Source: Neisseriaceae bacterium (GTDB lineage: Bacteria; Pseudomonadota; Gammaproteobacteria; Burkholderiales; UBA11063). Taken from it: 64,000 nt of DNA. Within the stretch, counting starts at the first letter, position 1; the number at the start of each line of letters is the position of its first letter. The stretch is from NCBI GenBank assembly GCA_947446595.1, contig CANFGS010000008.1, forward strand, positions 1 through 64,000, given 5' to 3'. Below, piece after piece: positions 16,585 to 25,447 of this stretch. The translations under genes and the position numbers were made by a program. The notes under the pieces are model-generated. The model had not been told where the DNA came from. It did no database searches and saw only the letters and a program-made list of their open reading frames with translations.

Positions 16585-17259
16585 CTATTTACTTGTTACT
16601 GGTGAATAAACTTCTAACACGTGATTACTATCATGCATTACTGCCATCAATGGCATTTCTGAATGTTGCGTCGCCTTAAGAACTTGATTTACCGCACTTT
16701 CAAAGCTCCCACTTATTGCCCAAGCTGTATCTATTGGATAATCAGCTTTTACATTCCACACTAGTTGCCAACTCTGACTATTACACCACTTGGTAAACGC
16801 CCCACGAAGAGTTTTATCTTTAGGAGTCATAGACCATACGACATTATTACTAACAGTTATAGGTTTTGGGTTAATAGGAGAGATTGCATTAAATAATACT
16901 ACTTTATCTTGAAATTTCCATTTATAACCTAATTTTGGAGAGGCTTGATTTAATAAATCAGTAAGTGTACCGTTATCAAGATAAATATACACTGGTTCAG
17001 CTTTCAGCACTGATTGAGTAACTAATTTGGCGCTTAAATTATTAACACTACTTATTTCATTAATTAAGTCATTTATATTATTAAACTTGTGTTTAATAGT
17101 AATTTTGGTATCTAGAATATCAGGATTATCGAAGTCAGAATCACCCAAACTATATAACATATCTGGATTATCAATTATGTTACCTATTGCATTTGATACT
17201 GCCCCTAAAGATATTAGTATCGATATAAATATAATTCTAAACATCATTTTAACTACCAT
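16585..17259 (-). CDS. TcpQ/PilL-like pilus assembly protein (224 aa)
   Basis: A signal peptide (FISILISLGAVSNAIG) is followed by a secretin-N0-like segment at residues about 50-122 (INDLINEISSVNNLSAKLV, then LTDLLNQASPKLGYKW). The C-terminal domain opens WSMTPKDKTLRGAFTKWC and ends AVNQVLKA, the pattern of the TcpQ/PilL C-terminal domain, which stabilises secretins in the periplasm. Here it sits directly before the secretin gene, as pilL sits before pilN in R64. It overlaps the upstream gene by 11 bases. A start at the ATG at 17247 would remove the overlap. Confidence 0.7.
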   Translation of the reverse strand: MVVKMMFRIIFISILISLGAVSNAIGNIIDNPDMLYSLGDSDFDNPDILDTKITIKHKFNNINDLINEISSVNNLSAKLVTQSVLKAEPVYIYLDNGTLTDLLNQASPKLGYKWKFQDKVVLFNAISPINPKPITVSNNVVWSMTPKDKTLRGAFTKWCNSQSWQLVWNVKADYPIDTAWAISGSFESAVNQVLKATQHSEMPLMAVMHDSNHVLEVYSPVTSK

Positions 17260-17707
17260 TATCTAACAAAGTTTGTTTGATTTTATCAATTCCATATTGC
17301 GTCTCAGCACTAGTAATGCGTGATTTGATTACGTCACTAAATGCTTCTAGCGCCTTATTTATATTATTTGTAGTATCGTTCAAAAACTGTTGTAATTCAT
17401 TTTCTACAGATTTGTTTATTTGCTTACGCTCATTAAGATACTCATCCAGCTGATTTATATACATCTTTTTAGCTTCGATTTCTTGCTTATATTTTTCGCT
17501 AGGCTCAAAATTGTATTGCTTGACAAGAATATCTAAAATACTCCTACTAACTAAATTACTTATATTCTCTATAAACTCTGTATCTTTGATAATTCGCTTA
17601 GTAACTTCGTTTATTGAAACAGATGAATTATTTTCCACATTTTGAATAGGAAAGATAGCCTTATCTTCCTTTGAATTGAGTAATTTTTTTAACATAACAA
17701 ACTCCAT
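17249..17707 (-). CDS. Coiled-coil protein of unknown function in the pilus operon (152 aa)
   Basis: The protein was not recognised. It has no signal or membrane segment and is charged and mainly helical (KYKQEIEAKKMYINQLDEYL, then a stretch rich in Asn and Glu). It lies second in the pilus operon: its start overlaps the stop of the preceding gene by one base (TAATG). A cytoplasmic accessory or regulatory role in pilus assembly is only a guess from position. An internal ATG at codon 5 is an alternative start. Confidence 0.55.
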   Translation of the reverse strand: MEFVMLKKLLNSKEDKAIFPIQNVENNSSVSINEVTKRIIKDTEFIENISNLVSRSILDILVKQYNFEPSEKYKQEIEAKKMYINQLDEYLNERKQINKSVENELQQFLNDTTNNINKALEAFSDVIKSRITSAETQYGIDKIKQTLLDNGS

Positions 17708-18030
17708 TAATAATTAATCCATACTAAAACATATTTTGTATTTTGGAGATCAGTTCCAAGTTCAGGTTTGGATACCAATACTCCATGTGTATCTAATATG
17801 CCATAAATTTTATTAGCTACATTTTTTGCATTTTGATTAAAGTAGCTAATTTTGACCAAACTTTTTTTGTTACTACTATATATAATCGATTTAATCCGTG
17901 GGTCATCAATAGTAACTTCTTCATCAATTAATAAATCAAATTTCATAACTATCGATTGCTTTGGTTTATCTATAACTTCGGCAGCACTAACAAATGAAAT
18001 CCAACATAAAAAAATAATAATAAAACGCAT
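17707..18030 (-). CDS. Small exported protein, first gene of the pilus operon (107 aa)
   Basis: The start chosen is the ATG at 18030, because the upstream GTG at 18042 lies inside the AGGTGAGTGAG that would serve as ribosome binding site. Residues 1-17 form a signal peptide (MRFIIIFLCWISFVSAA). The mature part of about 90 residues is basic, with no cysteines and no motif I recognise. Its overlap with the next gene and its place ahead of the TcpQ-like gene suggest a periplasmic pilus accessory protein. Confidence 0.55.
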   Translation of the reverse strand: MRFIIIFLCWISFVSAAEVIDKPKQSIVMKFDLLIDEEVTIDDPRIKSIIYSSNKKSLVKISYFNQNAKNVANKIYGILDTHGVLVSKPELGTDLQNTKYVLVWINY

Positions 18031-18093
18031 CAAATTTCTCACTCACCTTGAATTTGTGTCTTCAGGAGCAATTGTATAATATGATTTTGAGAT

Positions 18094-18118
18094 TTTTTTG
18101 CGTAATGTACGCAAAAAA
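18094..18118 (-). terminator. Perfect 11-bp hairpin between smc and the pilus operon
   Basis: TTTTTTGCGTA at 18094-18104 pairs fully with TACGCAAAAAA at 18108-18118 around a 3-base loop. With A's on one side and T's on the other it can act in either direction. On the minus strand it would stop transcription coming from smc before the pilus operon begins. Confidence 0.6.
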
Positions 18119-18250
18119 TGGGGTAAATTGCCGTCTAGGCATTGGTAGGGTTAGCGTAAAATAATTTAATTAAACACCTTAAATAAATACATAATAGTTA
18201 TAGTGGAGAGCATGGATCCCAAATTCTTTTTGAAACAGCATCTTGTTATT

Positions 18251-18379
18251 GTTTGGGATGACGAACAAACAGTAAAGTAACATCTGGTTTATTGTTTGGG
18301 ATGACGAACAAACAGTAAAGCAGCATCTGGTTTATTGTTTGGGATGACGAATAGACAGTAAAGCAGCATTAAGTTTTGG
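18251..18379. repeat. Three tandem copies of a 43-base unit
   Basis: Units start at 18251, 18294 and 18337, each with GTTTGGGATGACGAA near its start followed by ACAGTAAAG and a CATCTGG or CATTAAG end. Differences are few (AACAAAC/ATAGAC, TAA/CAG). The TGGGATGACG core is the 3' part of the dispersed palindromic repeat, so this appears to be a local expansion of that element. No spacers are present. Confidence 0.85.
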
Positions 18380-18389
18380 TTTGTGATTA

Positions 18390-18414
18390 AGGTGCAGATT
18401 GAGAAACTGCACCT
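18390..18414 (-). terminator. Hairpin overlapping the smc stop codon
   Basis: AGGTGCAG (18390-18397) pairs with CTGCACCT (18407-18414) around a 9-base loop. The minus-strand smc stop (TAG at 18413-18415) overlaps the first arm. There is no strong T-run after it on the minus strand, so termination is uncertain. The pairing itself is perfect over 8 bases. Confidence 0.4.
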
Positions 18415-21400
18415 AGTTTTTGCTTGCATCAACTAGGTTGACACTAACTGTAGTTGAGATACCTTTTTCTTGCATGGTAACGCCAACTAGTTGATTTGCA
18501 ATCTCCATAGTTAGGCGATTGTGTGAAATATATACAAACTGAGTATTGGCTGATAACTCCTGTACCAAACGACAAAAACGAACTGTATTAGCATCGTCAA
18601 GTGGAGCATCAACCTCATCAAGTAAACAAAATGGCGCAGGGTTTAGACTAAAGAGTGCAAAAATTAGACTCATTGCAGTAAGCGCTTTTTCACCACCAGA
18701 TAATAAATGTAGCGAAGTGTTTTTCTTACCTAGTGGTTCGGCATAAATTTGTAACCCAGCAAGCAATATATCAGTTTCGGTTAATTCTAATCTAGCATTC
18801 CCGCCACCAAATAAAATCTTAAAATAATGGTTAAAACTTTGACTAACCAGAGTGTAAGTATCATTTAGTAATCTACGGCTCTCACTATCAATTTGCCCTA
18901 TTGCTGATTCTAGTACCACACCAGCATCTCTAAGGTCATTTAACTGCATAACTAAATTATTATATTTTTGTTGTGACTCATCAAGATCCTCAATAGCCTT
19001 TAAATTTACTAAGCCCAAAGCTTCAATTTGGAGACGTAGTTTTTTTATGCCATCTTCTATTTGATTAAGAGTTAATTTATTAGAGTCTAATATTTCACTA
19101 ACATTATAATCAGCAACTTCTAATTCAGTTATATTCGCTTCTAGATTTTGAATCGACAATCTATACTCTTGTTCTTTTAAAATTAAAGCATTTAGTTTTT
19201 CTTCAAGAGCTGTTTTTTCAGAATTATGTTTATTTTGACTTTGCCTCATCTGGTTTTGTTTATCTAGTATTGCTTCACATACTGTTTTTTGATGTTGAAT
19301 ATTTTCTAAAACTAAATTTATTTTTTGTTGGAGAGAATTAATTTCATTGGTCTCGTCATTTTGTTTTAAAGACTCAATTTCACTATCAAGGCCTTCCATA
19401 CGACTATGAACCCTAGATACACTAGACTCTTTTTCAACTATTAATAGTGTTGATGATTTTAGTCTTTGTTCAAGTAATAGTCTATCTGAATTTAACTGTT
19501 TAATTAATAAATTTATATCATCTATCCTAGTCTTTATCTCTTGATAACTATTTTGAAGTTCCTGATGTGCTAGTTTAGCCAAATCATATTCATCTGCTAT
19601 TGATTTACAAAATTTAGTATCACTAATCGTCTTTGACTCAAGAATGCTTATCTCTTCATTTAATATAGCTATCTCTTTTTGTAACTGCTCTTTTTCTTGG
19701 TTCATCTTACTTATTTGTAATTCATTATTTAAATGAATTTGCTCTTGGCGAGTATATTCTAGCTGTAGGTTATGCACCTTGGTATTTAGGTTTGATAATA
19801 GATCCGCGTTTTCTTTTATTTCTAATTCTACAGCTACTATATTATTTAATAGTTTTTCATACCCAGTAATAATTTTATCGAGATGTTTTGATAATTTTGC
19901 TAGCTCTTCATTTAAACTCTTTAACTCATGCTGTTGTTCTAATACCTGAGAATTGCCAAAATCTGCATTAAATATTACGTATTTATCGGTTAATAAATGC
20001 CCATCAAGGGTTACAATCTTAGTATGACCATCTTTGAGAAATTCTCTAGCCTCTTTGTAATCCATGGCTACTATATATTCATTTAAAATCTCTATTAAAT
20101 CTGTACATTCATCACTCTTCACTACAAAAGCTAATGATTTTGGATCAATTTTAATTTTATCTTTACCATTACCAAACCATAGTGCAAGCTTATTCTCTGG
20201 TAATTTAAGTAAATCATCCAAATTATCCAATTTTGTAGCTGATAAAATATTACCAATTGCTACTTGGGTAGCAACTTCATAGCCTTTATTAACTGTAATC
20301 AAAGACCATAACAAACTACCTGGTGACTTCAAAATCTCATCTAACTTCTCTATCTTACCTGATTGTTTAATTAATTCATCAATGGTTACTATCTTGGAAG
20401 TAAGAGCTGAAATTTGACGTTTTAATTCATTAATGGTATTTTGCTCAGATGTTTTTTGCAACTCTAAATTTTGCCTTAAATCTTTTTTAGCAGCCAAATT
20501 AGTATTCAACTCTTTAATATCTTCGTTTAATTTACTAATCTCATCCTTAATTACTATACAACTATTATCAAGGGTAACTACCTTGGTGTCAAATCCATCT
20601 AATCGTTTAAGCAGATTTTGTAATTGATTTTGTTTATGGGAAAGAGTATTATTTTGTAAGTCTATTGAATGTTTTGTTGATTGTAATTTATTTGCTAAAT
20701 CTATTACTTTGGTATTTGATACCTTATAATCACTATCAATATTTGCAAAGTTTTTTGTAATTATCTCTAGCTCCGACTCCTTATCAATAAGAGTCTTTTG
20801 ATTATCAGCTAGCATTGTTTTCGTCTCATTAACTGCACCATTTAAAACCTCAATCTGAGATTTTATTTCAGGAACCGAAATTTTCAACTGCTCTTTTTCA
20901 TTAAGTAATTTTTGTATAGTCTGTTGATTATTTTTTGTACGTTCATCTAGTCTAGTTATATTCAAGCGTAATTCATTAAACTCTTCATCTAATAACTGTA
21001 ACTGCCTTTCTTCTATAGCTTTTTTTTGATATAAATCATTAAATTCATTCTGACTTAGCTGCGATAGATTGGAAATATTGGCTAATTTCTTTTGTAAATC
21101 ACTCATATTTCTATTTACTTCAAATAAAGATACACGTGCTGTATCTATCTTAACGATCAATTGCGTTAGCTGTAAATGTAGAAGTGTTGCTTTTAAATCC
21201 TGATATTCTTTTGCTGACTTAGCTTGACTTGTTAAATGACTAATACTATCTTCTAACTGCGATTTGATATCATCAAGCCTTACTAAGTTTTCTTTGGTAT
21301 ATTGAAGCCTTGATAATGTTTCTTTTCTCTTTTCTCTGTACTTAGATACCCCTGCAGCTTCTTCTAAGTACATCCGCAAATCTTCAGGTTTCGCATCAAT

Positions 21401-21856
21401 AATCCGCGAAATCATTCCTTGTTCGATTACTGCATAGCCCTTACTACCAACACCAGTACCTAAGAATAGCTCAGTAATATCTTTTTTTCTTACACTTTGA
21501 TTATTAATAAAATAACTAGATTCGCCATTTCTTGTTAGAACTCTTTTAATTGATATTTCAGAGTAGGTGTTCCAAGCACTTGATAATAATTTCTGGCTAT
21601 TATCAAAGATTAATTCCACACTTGCTCGAGATACTGCATGTCGATTGATAGAACCATTAAAGATAATATCTTGCATTGATTCACCGCGAAGCTGTTTGGC
21701 TGAAGATTCTCCAAGTACCCAACGCACCGAATCAATTACATTAGATTTACCACAGCCATTTGGCCCAACAATACCAACTAATTGGCCTTTGATATTAATT
21801 GTGGTTGGATCCACAAATGACTTAAATCCGGCCAATTTAATCTGTGATAATTTCAT
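18413..21856 (-). CDS. smc: Chromosome partition protein SMC
   Basis: The 1147-residue protein has the full SMC layout: Walker A GPNGCGKS at 31-38, long coiled-coil arms rich in Lys, Glu, Gln and Leu (about 165-1000), and a hinge near residues 500-640 (SPGSLLWSLITV, then AMDYKEAREFL). The C-terminal head carries the signature LSGGEK at 1052-1057 and Walker B LLDEVD at 1078-1083. It compacts and separates sister chromosomes together with ScpA and ScpB, which are not in the window. It starts 6 bases after ggt and probably shares its transcript. Confidence 0.95.
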   Translation of the reverse strand: MKLSQIKLAGFKSFVDPTTINIKGQLVGIVGPNGCGKSNVIDSVRWVLGESSAKQLRGESMQDIIFNGSINRHAVSRASVELIFDNSQKLLSSAWNTYSEISIKRVLTRNGESSYFINNQSVRKKDITELFLGTGVGSKGYAVIEQGMISRIIDAKPEDLRMYLEEAAGVSKYREKRKETLSRLQYTKENLVRLDDIKSQLEDSISHLTSQAKSAKEYQDLKATLLHLQLTQLIVKIDTARVSLFEVNRNMSDLQKKLANISNLSQLSQNEFNDLYQKKAIEERQLQLLDEEFNELRLNITRLDERTKNNQQTIQKLLNEKEQLKISVPEIKSQIEVLNGAVNETKTMLADNQKTLIDKESELEIITKNFANIDSDYKVSNTKVIDLANKLQSTKHSIDLQNNTLSHKQNQLQNLLKRLDGFDTKVVTLDNSCIVIKDEISKLNEDIKELNTNLAAKKDLRQNLELQKTSEQNTINELKRQISALTSKIVTIDELIKQSGKIEKLDEILKSPGSLLWSLITVNKGYEVATQVAIGNILSATKLDNLDDLLKLPENKLALWFGNGKDKIKIDPKSLAFVVKSDECTDLIEILNEYIVAMDYKEAREFLKDGHTKIVTLDGHLLTDKYVIFNADFGNSQVLEQQHELKSLNEELAKLSKHLDKIITGYEKLLNNIVAVELEIKENADLLSNLNTKVHNLQLEYTRQEQIHLNNELQISKMNQEKEQLQKEIAILNEEISILESKTISDTKFCKSIADEYDLAKLAHQELQNSYQEIKTRIDDINLLIKQLNSDRLLLEQRLKSSTLLIVEKESSVSRVHSRMEGLDSEIESLKQNDETNEINSLQQKINLVLENIQHQKTVCEAILDKQNQMRQSQNKHNSEKTALEEKLNALILKEQEYRLSIQNLEANITELEVADYNVSEILDSNKLTLNQIEDGIKKLRLQIEALGLVNLKAIEDLDESQQKYNNLVMQLNDLRDAGVVLESAIGQIDSESRRLLNDTYTLVSQSFNHYFKILFGGGNARLELTETDILLAGLQIYAEPLGKKNTSLHLLSGGEKALTAMSLIFALFSLNPAPFCLLDEVDAPLDDANTVRFCRLVQELSANTQFVYISHNRLTMEIANQLVGVTMQEKGISTTVSVNLVDASKN

Positions 21857-21862
21857 TAGAAA

Positions 21863-23578
21863 TCACTTTCCAATTGCGACACCCTCACGTCTTTTATCAG
21901 CAGCACCAATCCATCCAGTCTTAGTACGAAGGATATTTACTTCGCCACTTACTAGATCCCGCTCTTTAATTTCTTCCCCACGTTTATTCATATCTGGAGC
22001 TAATTTTAGCAAATCAGTACCTGATTCAAAAGTAGGTAGCGCATTAGTAGCACATAGATTTCCATAGTTTGAAGCCTGTAGTGGATTTTGCCCCATATCT
22101 AGCATCTGAATTAGACTTTTAGCTACATAACAAATGATTTGACTACCACCTGGAGAACCAGCTACAGCAGTTAAATTATTGTTCTTATCAAATACCAAAA
22201 CAGGTGCAATTGATGAACGTGGACGTTTTTTAGCTTCAACTCGATTAGCAATTGGTTTACCATCTTTCATTGATTCAAAAGAAAAATCAGTTAACTCATT
22301 ATTTAATAAAAATCCATCTACAAAGGCATGGCTACCAAATTGATTTTCTATCGTCACCGTCATTGATACTGCATTATTATCTTTATCGACAATCGCAATA
22401 GAAGTTGTCCCCGGTTTTTTATTATTTTGATCTGGTGCATAAGTTTTATCAATACCTTCAGGCACTCCAGGAGCTGTTGGAACACTCAGAGCCTTACTAG
22501 TAATTAATTTACTTCTCTTACTAATGTAGTTTTTATCAAGAAGACCACTAACCGGCTGTTTCACAAAACCTGGATCAGCAAGATATTGATTACGATCACT
22601 AAAAGCTAACTTACTAGCTTCTAAAAAATAATATACCCAATCCGGATTTTGTACATCACTAACATGTGACACATTACCATAAATTAATAATAATTCTTCA
22701 AGCGTAACCCCACCACTACTTGATGGAGGTACCGAACAAATTTTGTATTTATCACGATACCAACTACACACAGGTCTGTATGTAATTACTTTATACTTAG
22801 CTAAATCATCTAAATCATATAGTTTGGTATTAGCTTTTTTATTTATAGCTTCAACAATATCACGAGCTAACTCTCCATGATAGAAATCATCAGGATTATT
22901 AGCGATTCTTTTAAGACTTTTGGCATAAGATGGGTTTTTTATTATCGTACCGATTGGTTTTGGTCGATTTTTACTAGTATAGTATAATTCGCGAGCACCA
23001 TCTAGATTGGGTAATGAGTTTTTCTCAGACTCAAGTAGGCCATAAAGACGGGGGCTCAATGGATAGCCTTGTATTGCAAGTTGTATTGCTGGGTCAAATA
23101 GTTTTGACCAAGGAAGCCTACCTTGACGTTTATGCATTTCATAAAACAGTGCAACTTCCCCAGGAACTCCAATAGCATGTGCTGTCTTATATGCTATATC
23201 AAAAGGAAGTGCTTTACCGTCTTTATCCAAAAGCCAACTCGGATTTGCTGATTTTGGAGCTATTTCACGACCATCAAAAGCAAGTGTATGATGATTTTGA
23301 TAAGTAATAGCATACCCACCACCACCAAGCCCTGAACTTTGAGGTTCAGTTAGCCCAAGAACCAGCCCTGCTGCAATTGATGCATCAATTGCATTACCGC
23401 CTTCATCTAAAATAGTTTGGGCTGCTTTACTTGCCCATGGGTTATTGGTAACCACCATACTATTTTTGCCGGCTACTAGCTTTTTTTGCTCATAGACGGT
23501 TTTTACTTCAGGGGCAATGCTACTATCAACTGCATAAACTTTAGCTATAATAGTCAGTAAAATTAAGGCTTTTTTAAT
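21863..23578 (-). CDS. ggt: Gamma-glutamyltransferase with probable ATT start codon
   Basis: The periplasmic enzyme hydrolyses glutathione and transfers gamma-glutamyl groups. It is made as a precursor that cleaves itself before a Thr. The first ATG of the frame is at 23458, but the frame continues upstream to a stop and encodes a perfect signal peptide (KKALILLTIIAKVYA) plus the usual VAGKN lead-in. No ATG, GTG or TTG exists in that extension. ATT at 23578 lies 6 bases after AGGTGG. From this start the protein is 571 residues and the cleavage Thr of PG^TTS falls at 391, as in E. coli Ggt. The ribosome site overlaps the nemA stop, so the two are coupled. Confidence 0.85.
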   Translation of the reverse strand: MKKALILLTIIAKVYAVDSSIAPEVKTVYEQKKLVAGKNSMVVTNNPWASKAAQTILDEGGNAIDASIAAGLVLGLTEPQSSGLGGGGYAITYQNHHTLAFDGREIAPKSANPSWLLDKDGKALPFDIAYKTAHAIGVPGEVALFYEMHKRQGRLPWSKLFDPAIQLAIQGYPLSPRLYGLLESEKNSLPNLDGARELYYTSKNRPKPIGTIIKNPSYAKSLKRIANNPDDFYHGELARDIVEAINKKANTKLYDLDDLAKYKVITYRPVCSWYRDKYKICSVPPSSSGGVTLEELLLIYGNVSHVSDVQNPDWVYYFLEASKLAFSDRNQYLADPGFVKQPVSGLLDKNYISKRSKLITSKALSVPTAPGVPEGIDKTYAPDQNNKKPGTTSIAIVDKDNNAVSMTVTIENQFGSHAFVDGFLLNNELTDFSFESMKDGKPIANRVEAKKRPRSSIAPVLVFDKNNNLTAVAGSPGGSQIICYVAKSLIQMLDMGQNPLQASNYGNLCATNALPTFESGTDLLKLAPDMNKRGEEIKERDLVSGEVNILRTKTGWIGAADKRREGVAIGK

Positions 23579-23588
23579 TTCTCACCAC

Positions 23589-24647
23589 CTAATTTAATGT
23601 GGGGTAGTCAGTATATCCTATAGCTCCATCGCCATAAAAAGTTTCAGGTTTTGGCGTATTTAAATCACTATTTAATAACAACCTCTTTGTTAAATCAGGA
23701 TTTGAAATAAATAACTTCCCAAATGCTACCGCATCAGCATCTCCAGCATTAATCAATGACTCTGATGTAGCTTTTGTCAACATCTGGTTCATTATATAAA
23801 CCCCACCAAATTCTTTTTTTAGTTTTGCACCGATTGATTTGTCATCTTGTTTTTCCCGCGCGCAAATAAAAGCAATCTTACGTTTGCCAAGCTCACGTGC
23901 AACATAAGAAAACGTAGCTAACGGGTCAGAATCTCCCATTTTATGTTCATCACATCTTGGCGCTAAATGCATCCCTACACGATCAGGCCCCCATACAGAA
24001 ATAACTGCATCAGTTACCTCTAGTATAAGTCGCGCCCGATTTTCTAAACTACCACCATAAATGTCAGTACGTTTATTTGTAATATCTTGTAAAAACTGAT
24101 CTAATAAATAACCATTGGCACCATGAATTTCAACGCCATCAAACCCAGCTTTTTTAGCATTAGCCGCACCAAGACGATATGCTTCAACTATACCTGGTAT
24201 TTCATCAATTTCAAGTGCTCTTGGAACGACATAATCCTTCATCGGACGCACCAAACTTACATGTCCGCTAGGGGCTATAGCACTTGGTGCAACAGGTAGT
24301 TTACCATCTAAATAAATAGGATCTGAAATACGTCCAACATGCCATAATTGTAAAAATATCTTACCACCTTTTTTATGCACTGCTTCAGTTACTAGTTTCC
24401 ATCCCTCAACTTGTGCATCAGACCAAATACCCGGAGTATTTGGATAACCAACACCCATAGGGGTAACTGATGTTGCTTCAGCAAGTATTAAGCCCGCATC
24501 AGCTCTTTGGGCATAATACTCTGCCATTAAGGCATTAGGTACTCTATCCTTAATTGCGCGACACCTTGTAAGTGGTGCCATAATTATACGATTAGTTAAT
24601 TCTAAATCACCAACTTTGAGTGGCTTAAATAATATTGAATCTTGCAT
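23589..24647 (-). CDS. nemA: Old yellow enzyme family alkene reductase (NemA-like)
   Basis: The 352-residue FMN enzyme has the family landmarks in order: LTNRIIMAPLTRCRA near the start, AGLILAEATSV, PGIWSDAQVEGWK, LQLWHVGR, the HGANGYLLDQFL active-site segment, and R-T-D-x-Y-G-G-S-x-x-NR. It closely follows N-ethylmaleimide reductase, which reduces activated alkenes and electrophiles with NADPH in the cytoplasm. It is followed directly by ggt. The pairing with a glutathione enzyme suggests a shared role in handling electrophiles. Confidence 0.85.
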   Translation of the reverse strand: MQDSILFKPLKVGDLELTNRIIMAPLTRCRAIKDRVPNALMAEYYAQRADAGLILAEATSVTPMGVGYPNTPGIWSDAQVEGWKLVTEAVHKKGGKIFLQLWHVGRISDPIYLDGKLPVAPSAIAPSGHVSLVRPMKDYVVPRALEIDEIPGIVEAYRLGAANAKKAGFDGVEIHGANGYLLDQFLQDITNKRTDIYGGSLENRARLILEVTDAVISVWGPDRVGMHLAPRCDEHKMGDSDPLATFSYVARELGKRKIAFICAREKQDDKSIGAKLKKEFGGVYIMNQMLTKATSESLINAGDADAVAFGKLFISNPDLTKRLLLNSDLNTPKPETFYGDGAIGYTDYPTLN

Positions 24648-24698
24648 ATTTTAGTAATTCCTTTATTAGAATGCGGTTAAATTTAAGTTAATTTTAGG

Positions 24699-24821
24699 GC
24701 ATGGATCCCAAACTCTATACGAGCAGCATTAAGTTTTTGTTTGGGATGACGTAGATAACAAAACAGCATCATATTTCAAATGACGCTATTTCTTCATTTC
24801 CGCGAAGGCGGGAATCCATGC
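24699..24821. repeat. MITE-like element with inverted ends
   Basis: The segment begins GCATGGATCCC and ends GGGAATCCATGC, so its two ends are imperfect inverted repeats of about 11 bases. Inside are TTTGGGATGACG and AACAGCATCA, shared with the 43-base tandem array at 18251, and a CCGCGAAGGCGGG hairpin near the right end. It fills the gap between hpf and nemA. No coding potential was seen. Confidence 0.6.
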
Positions 24822-24840
24822 TCTTGCACTAAGTGCCTGA

Positions 24841-25203
24841 CTACTCAGTTGTTCTTATGTCTTCTTTAAACTTCTGTGCTTCTTTTCTGTCTAAGTCACG
24901 AGATTTACTCTTATAATGAGTAATTTCACGAGCTAGTTCGTCTTTTAATACATCAATAGCCTCATATAGCTCTTCCGCCTCTTCACGCGCACCAAAGTTT
25001 TTTTCAGGAGTATGAATACTTACTTCAGCATAAAAGATTTTACCATGATTATGGTGATTAGAAACTTTACCTAAACGAGCATTAAATGTAACTTCATCAG
25101 GGTTTGTCAAATATTTCTCTAGTGACATCATCTTGTCTGCTAAATATGTTTTTATTGCATCTGTTAACTCAAAATCTTTACAAAAAATTGATAAATTTTT
25201 CAT
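24841..25203 (-). CDS. hpf: Ribosome hibernation promoting factor
   Basis: The 120-residue protein belongs to the HPF/YfiA family that parks 70S ribosomes during slow growth. It starts MKNLSIFCKDFELTDAIKTY, followed by K-x-x-x-LEKYL and the basic E-x-x-F strand. The C-terminus is a charged tail of about 25 residues, making it slightly longer than E. coli HPF (95). The ATG at 25203 was chosen because GAAGGAAG lies just upstream. The further ATG at 25221 would cover that site. Confidence 0.85.
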   Translation of the reverse strand: MKNLSIFCKDFELTDAIKTYLADKMMSLEKYLTNPDEVTFNARLGKVSNHHNHGKIFYAEVSIHTPEKNFGAREEAEELYEAIDVLKDELAREITHYKSKSRDLDRKEAQKFKEDIRTTE

Positions 25204-25447
25204 GATGTACTTCCTTCTCAAATTACATATTTCTATCCAAACTTTAATATTTGAACAAATTGGTCATATTTTTAAACCGTATATAAGTATTATATCGCAA
25301 ATTCATTTAGATTACTAGTGCCTTTCATATAATTTTTATGAATTTTTAATTTATTTTTTCCTTAAAAAAGTAGTTTGGTTGATAATAATACGTATTATAA
25401 TACATTACTAGAATAAAGTCTAATTTTGTGAAGTTAATTAGGATAAT

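Larger units (their letters stand above)
18031..18412. other. Gap between smc and the pilus operon: hairpins and a 43-base tandem repeat
   Basis: There is no gene here. From low to high coordinates the gap holds the leader of the pilus operon, a perfect hairpin at 18094-18118, about 90 bases without recognisable signals, a dispersed-repeat start (GCATGGATCCC) near 18210, three tandem 43-base units, and a hairpin over the smc stop codon. The pilus promoter is expected in the first 100 bases but no clear -35/-10 pair stood out. Confidence 0.6.

Noticed and set aside
18251-18379. Regular repeats that could suggest a CRISPR array
   Set aside because: The 43-base units are contiguous with no variable spacers, and there are no cas genes nearby.
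21567-22067. 166-codon plus-strand frame across the smc-ggt border
   Set aside because: It is the reverse strand of two well-supported genes and shows no protein family features.
25204-25221. Upstream start for hpf
   Set aside because: The codons would overlap the AAGGAAG ribosome site of the ATG at 25203, and the family begins at the later Met.
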